Assembly: GCA_039934475.1 (NCBI GenBank)
Contig: JBDTMC010000282.1
Location: forward strand, 1 to 10,342
Direction of reading: 5' to 3'
From: JBDTMC01 sp039934475
GTDB taxonomy: Bacteria > Acidobacteriota > Terriglobia > Bryobacterales > Bryobacteraceae
Length of the DNA: 10,342 nt
Each line of letters begins with the position of its first letter. Positions within the stretch are counted from its first letter, which is position 1. This document shows positions 1 through 5,589 of this stretch, piece by piece. Both the position numbers and the translations under genes were made by a program. The notes beneath the pieces were generated by a model that was not told where the DNA came from, searched no databases, and saw nothing but the letters and a program-made list of their open reading frames with translations.

Positions 1-51
1 ACCGATTCACGCACCAGACGCGAACACGGCGACGCTGGCCTCGCAACAACC

Positions 52-2652
52 TCACTCCTCGCGCAGCGTGGTCATAGGGTCGATCTTGCTGGCTCGATTG
101 GCGGGCAGGAAGCCGGCCAGGAGTCCGACCGCCATCATCGATATCATCGCTGCGGCCAAGGCAGCGGGATCGAGGGGAGAGACCTGAAACAGCAGCGCCT
201 TCATCAACCGCGTCACAGCCAGGGCACCGCCGAGTCCGATGGCCAGCCCGATCGCGACCAGCGTGAACGCATTGCGCAGAACGCGGCTCAGCACTTGCCC
301 GGTGGTGGCGCCAAGTGCCATACGGATGCCGATTTCGCGGCGCTGCTGGATGACCGCGTGTGACAGGACGCCATACAAGCCAAGTGCCGCAAGGAAAGCG
401 GCGACCACCGCGAAGGAGCCGATCAGCCAGCTCGGCTGCTTCGCCCAGGTGAGGTTGCGCTGCTTCACCTCCTCCATCGTGCGAATGTCAGCCAGCCCGA
501 GCGTGGGGTCCAATTGCCGGACGGCTTCGCGGATCCCCGAGACCACGGCTGTCGGATCCTGCCGCGTGCGTGCGAGGATCCGGAAGTCCTCGCGCGGGTA
601 TTGATCGAGCGGCACGTAGACTACCGGATCGAGGGGCTGCTGCAGGTCGCCCGTGCTTTCGTTGCGAATCACACCAATCACCTGCAAGCCGGCGCCGGAG
701 CCATCGCCCTTACCGTATCCCGGAGCGGTCATGCGGAACGTTCGTCCAACGGGGTCGCCAATGCCGTATTTCGATGACAACAGCCGCTCCAGCACTTGGT
801 TGATGACAACTACCTTCGCAGTGTTCGCGCTGTCTCGTTCGGTGATGGGACGGCCGTTAACTATCGGAACGTCCAGAAGGGAGAAGTAATTGGGGTCGAC
901 GCGCTTGAAGCGTACGACGATGTTGTCCTCGCGGCCTGGAATGTAGAACAACTCACCGCCTCGCACGCCCTGCATCGGAAGATCCTGCGAGATGGAGGCC
1001 TGCTCGATTCCCGGTACGGCCCGCAGGCGAGCGACCAGGCCGTGATAGAACGTCGTGGCATTCTCCGGCTTCGGATAGCCCGCCATCGGGAGCGCCGTCG
1101 ACATTGTGATCACGTGATCGATACGAACCCCGGCGTCGAGACGCTGCAGATTGGTCAGGCTTTTAAACAGAAGGCCGGCGCCGGTGAGCAGCACCACGGA
1201 GAGGGCCACTTCCCCGATGACGATCATTCGCCGTGTCAGTGAGTTGGCTGTGGTGACGCCACGGCCCGACCGATGCAGCGTTCCGGTCAGACGCGCGGGC
1301 AGCAGTCCGGCGAGGATAGTGACCAACATCGCGGCAACGACGGCAAAGGCGAGCACTCGTCCGTCAATGTGCAAGTCGGCCGTGAAGGGCAAGTAGGGCG
1401 CCATCAGGGGCGCTGCAGCCTTCAGCAACGCATACGCGAACGCGATGCCGGCCGATCCTCCCACCAGACACAGCACCCAGCTTTCGGTCAACAACTGCAG
1501 CATGAGCCGGCCGCGGCTTGCACCCAGCGCGGCACGTAGCGCCATCTCCTTCTGCCTCGCGGCGCCATGGGCGAGCAGCAGATTAGCGACATTCGCGCAG
1601 GCGATCAACAGCACCATGAGCACCGCTCCGAATCCGACATAAATCGACTGCCGCAGGTTCTCGCCAACCAACATCTGAGCGTAGGGTTCGGCCCGGAATG
1701 TCCAGTCTTTTTTGAATTTCGGCATCTCTCTGTCCAGACTGTGGCGGAGGATTGCCAGTTTGGCGTTAGCTTGTTCGATGGTGACGCCCTCCTGCAGCCG
1801 GCCGACAGCGGTAATCCAGTGTGCCCCACGCGTCATCTGCTCCGGGGCGAAGATTAATGGCTTCCAGAACTGGGCCGAATTGCGATCGAAGCTGCCCGCT
1901 GGCAGCACGCCGATGATGCGATGGGCCTGGCTATCGAGGATGATGTCGCGATTGAGTATGTTCGGATCGGCTCCGAACTGCGACTGCCACATGGCATGGC
2001 TTATGACCACAACCGGCGCGGCTCCCGGTTGATCTTCGTTTGGCGCAAATGTTCGACCAAGTTGCGCGGTAATGCCGAAGACTGGAAAGAAGTCTGCAGA
2101 GACTAGTTCGCCTTCGACGCGCACCGCATCAGCTCCGGTTGACGTTCCGGCCGTGGTTGGCGACTCCACGGACAGGGCCGCAAAGACTTCCGCCTGATGT
2201 TTCCAGTCAAGGAACGTGAGCGTAGTCGTGCCGTTGTGCAGGTTTGCCCCTGGGATTTCCCAAAGCCGTACCATGCGATGCGGCTGGGGAAAGGGTAGAG
2301 GCTTCCAGAGGACGGCATCGATCAGGCTGAACATCGCGGTGTTCGCGCCGATGCCGAGCGCCAGTACCGCGATGATCACCACTGAAAAGGTCGGCTTCCG
2401 TTTCAGTGCCAACACGCCGTGCCGAAAGTCGCGCGCCAGGTTTTCCAGGAACGGATAGGACCGGTCGTCGCGGTGTTGTTCTTTCATTTGTTCGATGCCT
2501 CCGAAGTTGCGGCGGGCCTGCACGCGGGCCTCTTCGGGCGTCAACCCTTGGGCGATCAGGTCACGCTCGGCAAGTTCGAGATAACCGTCCACCTCGTTGT
2601 CGAGTTCGCGCTCCAGGCGTTCTTTGCGAAAAAGGGCGAGGAAACGTTTCAT
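52..2652 (-). CDS. ADOP-type (acidobacterial duplicated orphan) MacB/FtsX-like ABC permease
   Basis: Inner-membrane permease of 866 aa, probably moving a substrate or driving periplasmic conformational work with an unlinked ATPase. Residues 1-65 form a charged helical prefix (ELDNEVDGYLELAERDL, then ARRNFGG) typical of ADOP proteins. A transmembrane helix at about 88-113 leads into a MacB-like periplasmic domain (about 115-330), then an FtsX-type core with helices near 336-358, 388-410 and 433-452. The layout repeats with a helix near 475-497, a second periplasmic domain (about 505-735) and helices near 742-765, 793-815 and 828-850. The two halves carry matching cytoplasmic signatures, RQKEMALRAALGASRGRL (366-383) and RREIGIRMALGAT (771-783). 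No ATP-binding domain or ATPase gene is in the window, hence 'orphan'. The start ATG overlaps the padR stop by 4 nt (ATGA), implying translational coupling. Family assignment is firm; substrate unknown. Confidence 0.93.
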   Translation of the reverse strand: MKRFLALFRKERLERELDNEVDGYLELAERDLIAQGLTPEEARVQARRNFGGIEQMKEQHRDDRSYPFLENLARDFRHGVLALKRKPTFSVVIIAVLALGIGANTAMFSLIDAVLWKPLPFPQPHRMVRLWEIPGANLHNGTTTLTFLDWKHQAEVFAALSVESPTTAGTSTGADAVRVEGELVSADFFPVFGITAQLGRTFAPNEDQPGAAPVVVISHAMWQSQFGADPNILNRDIILDSQAHRIIGVLPAGSFDRNSAQFWKPLIFAPEQMTRGAHWITAVGRLQEGVTIEQANAKLAILRHSLDREMPKFKKDWTFRAEPYAQMLVGENLRQSIYVGFGAVLMVLLIACANVANLLLAHGAARQKEMALRAALGASRGRLMLQLLTESWVLCLVGGSAGIAFAYALLKAAAPLMAPYLPFTADLHIDGRVLAFAVVAAMLVTILAGLLPARLTGTLHRSGRGVTTANSLTRRMIVIGEVALSVVLLTGAGLLFKSLTNLQRLDAGVRIDHVITMSTALPMAGYPKPENATTFYHGLVARLRAVPGIEQASISQDLPMQGVRGGELFYIPGREDNIVVRFKRVDPNYFSLLDVPIVNGRPITERDSANTAKVVVINQVLERLLSSKYGIGDPVGRTFRMTAPGYGKGDGSGAGLQVIGVIRNESTGDLQQPLDPVVYVPLDQYPREDFRILARTRQDPTAVVSGIREAVRQLDPTLGLADIRTMEEVKQRNLTWAKQPSWLIGSFAVVAAFLAALGLYGVLSHAVIQQRREIGIRMALGATTGQVLSRVLRNAFTLVAIGLAIGLGGALAVTRLMKALLFQVSPLDPAALAAAMISMMAVGLLAGFLPANRASKIDPMTTLREE

Positions 2653-2969
2653 GACTCGAGGAACCGTGCGACCAACGCCGTAGTCGTTTCCCAGTTAGCG
2701 ATCTCAGTCTGCAGCTGCTTCCGGCCCGCCTTGGTGAGCGAGTAGAACTTGACTTTGCGTTTCGTCTCGGAAATACCCCACTCGGTCCCGATCCAGCCTC
2801 GAGTTTCTAACCGGATCAGCGCCGGATAGATCGATCCCTGATTGAGCTGGATCAGGTTGCCGGCGACCTGTTCGATGCGGCGGGCAATCCGATAGCCATG
2901 CAATGGCCCCATCGAGTCAAGTGTCTTCAGAATCAGAAGATCAAGCGTGCCATAGGGCACTTCTTGCAT
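2649..2969 (-). CDS. PadR-family transcriptional regulator (acidobacterial ADOP-linked type)
   Basis: Small winged-helix repressor, 106 aa from the chosen ATG. It shows the PadR signature throughout: GTLDLLILKTL at the N-terminus, GPLHGYRIARRIEQ, the recognition-wing segment LNQGSIYPALIRLETRGWI, then KVKFYSLTKAGRKQL and a short C-terminal helix. It matches the short class that precedes ADOP permeases, and its stop overlaps the permease start by 4 nt, so it most likely controls this operon and itself. The start is uncertain: a GTG at 2984 would add five residues (MDSQH). Neither start has a clear Shine-Dalgarno. I prefer ATG 2969 because the predicted transcription start falls at about 2982-2984 and one putative operator ends just upstream of this ATG. 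If the message is leaderless, GTG 2984 could be used. The inducing ligand cannot be told from sequence. Confidence 0.9.
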   Translation of the reverse strand: MQEVPYGTLDLLILKTLDSMGPLHGYRIARRIEQVAGNLIQLNQGSIYPALIRLETRGWIGTEWGISETKRKVKFYSLTKAGRKQLQTEIANWETTTALVARFLES

Positions 2970-2986
2970 ATGTTGGCTGTCCACAT
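2970..2986. promoter_or_regulatory. Putative PadR operator, site A (ATGT-N9-ACAT)
   Basis: A 17-bp element, ATGTTGGCTGTCCACAT, has inverted ATGT/ACAT ends as described for PadR-type operators (usually ATGT-N8-ACAT; here N9). It overlaps the predicted transcription start and the possible GTG start of the padR-like gene. It matches site B at 3007-3023 at 13 or more of 17 positions, including the CTGTC core, and both are followed by CTA. Seen in sequence; the role as operator is inference. Confidence 0.6.
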
Positions 2987-2988
2987 CT

Positions 2989-3020
2989 ATAGTATGAGCT
3001 GCCTACATGTAGACTGTCAA
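2989..3020 (-). promoter_or_regulatory. Putative promoter of the padR-ADOP operon
   Basis: On the minus strand a perfect -35 hexamer TTGACA (3020-3015) is followed either by CATACT (2996-2991, 18-bp spacer) or TACTAT (2994-2989, 20-bp spacer) as -10. Both hexamers match the consensus at 4 of 6 positions. Transcription would begin at about 2982-2984, at or just upstream of the gene start, with the two putative operator sites covering the -35 and the start point. Confidence 0.55.
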
Positions 3021-3023
3021 CAT
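3007..3023. promoter_or_regulatory. Putative PadR operator, site B (ATGT-N9-ACAT)
   Basis: The element ATGTAGACTGTCAACAT is the second copy of the 17-bp site, 37 bp from site A in the same orientation. It contains the minus-strand TTGACA (-35) of the putative padR promoter, so a bound repressor would block RNA polymerase. It is fused to a perfect 10-bp palindrome CTACATGTAG (3003-3012). Confidence 0.6.
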
Positions 3024-3234
3024 CTACCGGAGCGGTATCTCCCCGATCTTCACTGACCCGGCCCTGTTCGCTCCCGCCTTGTCCGGGACACGCTTTGCCG
3101 ATGTCGCGATCACCGACGCGCCACGCGCCTTCGACCTCGGACTGGTCACCCATCCCGCCGCGCTTGACGCCAACTACGTGCGCCGCTCCAGCGCGGAGTT
3201 GTTGTGGAAAGACAGATGCGTTGGTTCAATGTGA
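3013..3234 (+). pseudogene. Coding-like open frame without a start: probable gene remnant
   Basis: This frame is open from just after a TAG at 3010-3012 to a TGA at 3232-3234 and reads (partly) GISPIFTDPALFAPALSG, then DAPRAFDLGLVTHPAALD and YVRRSSAELLW. Codons 3037-3210 have G or C in the third position in 48 of 58 cases, as expected of a real gene here, and the residue mix is protein-like. There is no plausible ATG, GTG or TTG with a ribosome binding site at its front, and its 5' end runs into the padR regulatory region. After LLWKD the protein-like character may continue in another frame (MRWFNVNRREVRNG, 3216-3281, ending TGA), which would suggest a frameshift. I do not recognise the family. 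A chance open frame cannot be excluded, but the codon bias argues for a decayed C-terminal fragment. Confidence 0.4.
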
Positions 3235-3292
3235 ACCGGCGAGAGGTCCGGAACGGGTGCTGTTCTCTTGACCCCGTGTGACCGGTTGAACT

Positions 3293-3301
3293 TGTTATAC
3301 T
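3293..3301 (+). promoter_or_regulatory. Extended -10 promoter of the methyltransferase gene
   Basis: TGTTATACT contains a TGn extended -10 motif followed by TATACT. The -10 ends 6 nt before the ATG at 3308, so the transcript would be leaderless or nearly so. No convincing -35 is seen at 16-18 bp (a TTGACC at 3268 is 22 bp away). The absence of a Shine-Dalgarno before 3308 agrees with leaderless initiation. Confidence 0.5.
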
Positions 3302-3307
3302 CCCGAC

Positions 3308-4138
3308 ATGTCAAAGCATCTGGTCCTCGTCGCAGTAGTAGCGGCCACGCTGGGGCTATCCGTCGGAGCGGCCTCTCAGATGTCCGATGACGAAGTTTGG
3401 AAGCGCTTTCTGCTTTGGCTGCCCGCCGTTCCACCGAAAGACAGCCCGAAGGCGTTGCTGGACGACTATGACAAAAAGCTGCGGGCCGCTGGTAGCTCGC
3501 AGGACGAAGCGAACAGCCAACGAACCGTCATTATGCGGCTGATGAAGACCCGCGATGACGGGTGGCAGATCATCTTTAACAACATCTATTCCAGCGATCG
3601 GCCGGGCTTCCGCACACAACCTAACGCCACACTCATCTCTTCGATCGCTGGCCGATCCCCAGGCCGGGCGCTGGATGCTGGCATGGGCCAGGGCCGGAAC
3701 GCTGTCTTCCTCGCGCTGAAGGGTTGGGAGGTCACTGGATTCGACGTTTCCGATGCTGGACTAGCGCTGGCTCGCAAAAATGCCGGGAAAGCAGGCGTGC
3801 ACATCACCGCGGTGCAGAAAAGCGAAAGGGACTTCGACTACGGAGTGTCCCAGTGGGATTTGATCCTGTTTTCGTATGTACCGTTCCCAATTGAGGACGT
3901 AAAGTATGTTGACCGGCTCTACAGCGCGGTTCGGCCCGGTGGACTGATTGTGGTGGAGAGTTTTGCCTCAAACATAAACAGCCCCGGCAGGCGGCCAGTC
4001 GATTTCGACCCTGTGGCTCTCAGGCGCGCCTTTCATAAGTTCCGCATCATCACGCTCGATGATGTAATCGATACGCCGGATTGGATGAACGAGAAGGCGC
4101 GCATGGTGCGGATGGTGGCAGAAAAGCCCAGCAAGTAG
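3308..4138 (+). CDS. Class I SAM-dependent methyltransferase with N-terminal signal peptide
   Basis: A 276-aa protein with a Methyltransf_11/25-like Rossmann core. Motif I is ALDAGMGQGRN (121-131), the acidic residue of the second strand lies in GFDVS (144-148), motif IV is WDLILFSYV (183-191) and the post-strand loop is RPGGLIVVE (209-217). Residues 1-23 (MSKHLVLVAVVAATLGLSVGAAS) look like a Sec signal peptide with cleavage near GAAS/Q, which is odd because S-adenosylmethionine is cytoplasmic. A helical region at about 26-110 precedes the core. An internal ATG at residue 25 could give a cytoplasmic form, but the predicted leaderless promoter fits the first ATG. Glycine-rich motif I resembles TehB-like and small-molecule methyltransferases; the substrate is unknown. 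It stands alone, 98 bp before the next gene. Confidence 0.85.
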   Translation: MSKHLVLVAVVAATLGLSVGAASQMSDDEVWKRFLLWLPAVPPKDSPKALLDDYDKKLRAAGSSQDEANSQRTVIMRLMKTRDDGWQIIFNNIYSSDRPGFRTQPNATLISSIAGRSPGRALDAGMGQGRNAVFLALKGWEVTGFDVSDAGLALARKNAGKAGVHITAVQKSERDFDYGVSQWDLILFSYVPFPIEDVKYVDRLYSAVRPGGLIVVESFASNINSPGRRPVDFDPVALRRAFHKFRIITLDDVIDTPDWMNEKARMVRMVAEKPSK

Positions 4139-4170
4139 CACAGGACAAAACCACCCGATTCAACAGCGCC

Positions 4171-4200
4171 CCGACCGTCAGGGAGCGGGTTTCTGACAGC
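4171..4200. repeat. REP-like intergenic hairpin repeat
   Basis: The segment GTCAGGGA (4177-4184), loop GCGGG, TTTCTGAC (4190-4197) folds into an 8-bp stem with two G-T pairs. Read on the minus strand it gives the CAGAAACCCGCTCCCTGACG phrase that I recall as a dispersed intergenic element in acidobacterial genomes; its translation produces the 'NPLPDGRG' string common in spurious ORFs. Only one copy is in this window, so repeat status rests on recollection. It could also act as a weak terminator for the preceding gene, though no T-tract follows. Confidence 0.45.
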
Positions 4201-4212
4201 TGCTGCCTCGGT

Positions 4213-4218
4213 TACAAT
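4213..4218 (+). promoter_or_regulatory. Possible -10 box for the VOC-DUF1801 pair
   Basis: TACAAT in GGTTACAATTATG matches the -10 consensus at 5 of 6 positions and would start transcription near 4225, just ahead of the GAGG ribosome binding site. Upstream CTGACA/TTCTGA are poorly spaced (14-16 bp) and overlap the hairpin repeat, so the -35 is uncertain. Confidence 0.35.
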
Positions 4219-4236
4219 TATGCATGAGGCAGACCA

Positions 4237-4626
4237 GTGAAGCGCACTTGGACCATCATAGGCGTAAGTGACGTGTCGCGAAGCGTCACATGGTATCAGA
4301 TACTGTTCGGTCAGCCGCCTACCCCTCCTGCGCACGACTACTTCGGTCAAATCCTCGATTTAGACGGTACAGTTTTACTCTGTCTTCACAAATGGGGCGA
4401 GCACGGGCACCCGTCACTGACCGCGCCAAGTCCGGGGATTCCCGGCAACGGCCTGCTGTTGTTCTTCCGCGTGGATGATTTCCACCTCGCTCTTCACAGG
4501 GCGCACACTCTCGTGACCCAACTCGAAGCCCAGCCAAACGTGAATTCGAAGACGGGAACCGAAGAGTTCTCACTTCGGGACCCAGACGGCTACTACGTTA
4601 CGATCAGTGCGTTATCCGAAGGCTGA
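4237..4626 (+). CDS. VOC-superfamily (glyoxalase/bleomycin-resistance fold) protein
   Basis: A 129-aa single VOC domain, the usual length for a subunit that dimerises. Seen: the first beta-alpha unit IIGVSDVSRSVTWYQILFG (7-25), a second unit LLLFFRVDDFHLALHRA (73-89) and the terminal strand FSLRDPDGYYVTIS (111-124). Positions that normally hold metal ligands are not conserved: Trp5 stands where His precedes VSD, no His precedes FRVDD, and Thr122 replaces the Glu that follows DPDG. It is therefore unlikely to be a canonical metal-dependent glyoxalase or dioxygenase, and may bind or sequester a small molecule. The start is GTG with GAGG (4226-4229) 7 nt upstream; the in-phase alternatives are worse, and ATG 4224 is in another frame. 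DUF1801 follows 25 bp later and is probably co-transcribed. Confidence 0.85.
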   Translation: MKRTWTIIGVSDVSRSVTWYQILFGQPPTPPAHDYFGQILDLDGTVLLCLHKWGEHGHPSLTAPSPGIPGNGLLLFFRVDDFHLALHRAHTLVTQLEAQPNVNSKTGTEEFSLRDPDGYYVTISALSEG

Positions 4627-4651
4627 GGTTCAGCAGGCACAGCCGCACCCA

Positions 4652-5119
4652 ATGACCCCCGCACCCCCGCCCGAATTACTGGAGTTTCTGAAACCCTACG
4701 ACGAGGGCATTCGCCAGTTGGCGCTGGGCTTACGCGCCGTAGTCCTGGAAGAACTATCGCCCAGCCACGAGAACATCTACGATGCCTACAACGCCGTCTC
4801 TATTGGCTATGGGTCGTCGCCGCGGCTCAAAGACGGTATCTGCCACATCGCCGTTTACTCGAAGCATGTGAACCTCGGCTTCAACAAAGGCGCGCAGTTA
4901 CCAGACCCCGCGAAAGTGCTTAAGGGCACGGGTAAGTGGATACGCCACATCACGCTCAAAAGCATCGAAGACACCGGGAACCCCATCGTGCGCAAGTACC
5001 TGCAGAATGCGAAGGAACAAGCCGGCGCGCCCCACCCCGACACGCCAGCCCCGAAGGTCCACAGCGTCGTGAAGGCGATCTATCCGCGCCGGCGGCGGCC
5101 GGGTCAGTCTACTTTGTGA
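4652..5119 (+). CDS. DUF1801 (YdhG-like) domain protein
   Basis: Small soluble protein, 155 aa from ATG 4652, with no signal or membrane segment. The DUF1801 core is clear: an N-terminal helical part (PPELLEFLKPYDEGIRQLALGLRAVVLEE), ICHIAVYSKHVNLGFNKGAQL, the hallmark GTGKWIRHITLKSIED, then VRKYLQNAKEQ. The C-terminal tail after about residue 130 is Pro- and Arg-rich and looks disordered (YPRRRRPGQSTL). The family's biochemical function is not established; it shares a fold with iron-chaperone-like frataxin relatives. A GTG at 4607 would extend it by 15 residues into the VOC gene; it lacks a ribosome binding site and the extra sequence is not family-like. The 3' end overlaps the convergent cupin gene by 11 bp. 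Confidence 0.83.
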   Translation: MTPAPPPELLEFLKPYDEGIRQLALGLRAVVLEELSPSHENIYDAYNAVSIGYGSSPRLKDGICHIAVYSKHVNLGFNKGAQLPDPAKVLKGTGKWIRHITLKSIEDTGNPIVRKYLQNAKEQAGAPHPDTPAPKVHSVVKAIYPRRRRPGQSTL

Positions 5120-5573
5120 CCTTGACCACGAAGTAAGTGAAACTCTTCGGAACCAACAACTGGTGCGGCGTATTCTCTGGGATATGGACGATATCGCCCG
5201 GCATCAGCTTGTGGCGCTCTCCTCCCTCGATGGTCATGCCACGCACTTCGCCCTTAGAAACTTCATGCGCACCGGCGATGGTCCCGCCCACCACCAGAGT
5301 CGCTTCGCCCGATTGCGCCACAAAGATATCGGCCACCGTGGCGTGCAATTCCCCTTCGCCGTCCGCTTCCCGATGCGTCATAGACGCCCAGTGATTGCCC
5401 CACTTTGCCAAATCCTGGCTGGCAATCTTCTGCGGGCTGGCTTTCGCCTTGGCCCCCATTCCGGACTCCACCTTGCGAATGTCGGTGCTGCTCCAGTAAG
5501 AGAATCCCGCAGGAGCCTGCGCGGCCAGCGGCGTCAAAAGCCCGACGAACAGAATTAGTGTCAGTTGTTTCAT
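5109..5573 (-). CDS. Secreted cupin-domain protein
   Basis: A 154-aa single-domain cupin with a signal peptide (MKQLTLILFVGLLTPLAAQ, cleavage near AAQ/A), so periplasmic or secreted. The barrel shows motif 1 as GELHATVADIFVAQSGEATLVVGG (74-97) and motif 2 as KLMPGDIVHIPENTPHQLL (122-140). Of the usual HxH...E/H metal set, His77, His130 and His137 are candidates; motif 1 has only one His. The substrate is unknown. The start at 5573 is preceded by TTGGAGA about 6 nt upstream; a longer GTG start at 5600 would overlap the upstream stop and spoil the signal peptide. It lies 16 bp after the DUF2961 gene and is very likely in the same operon, suggesting a role in carbohydrate processing or binding. 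Its stop overlaps the convergent DUF1801 stop. Confidence 0.87.
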   Translation of the reverse strand: MKQLTLILFVGLLTPLAAQAPAGFSYWSSTDIRKVESGMGAKAKASPQKIASQDLAKWGNHWASMTHREADGEGELHATVADIFVAQSGEATLVVGGTIAGAHEVSKGEVRGMTIEGGERHKLMPGDIVHIPENTPHQLLVPKSFTYFVVKVTK

Positions 5574-5589
5574 AGAAGGTCTCCAAATT

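Noticed and set aside
796..1242. 148-codon plus-strand open frame antisense to the ADOP gene
   Set aside because: Lies wholly opposite a convincing permease gene, is Arg/His-rich without domains, and has no ribosome binding site; an antisense shadow.
2941..3153. 70-codon minus-strand frame overlapping the padR start and upstream region
   Set aside because: Runs through padR in another frame and across the predicted promoter; the plus-strand frame here has far better codon bias.
4033..4350. 105-codon minus-strand frame containing NPLPDGRG
   Set aside because: Spans the hairpin repeat and the ends of two real genes; a typical spurious translation of the repeat.
4607..4651. Longer DUF1801 start at GTG 4607
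   Set aside because: Overlaps the VOC gene, lacks a ribosome binding site, and adds residues not typical of the family.
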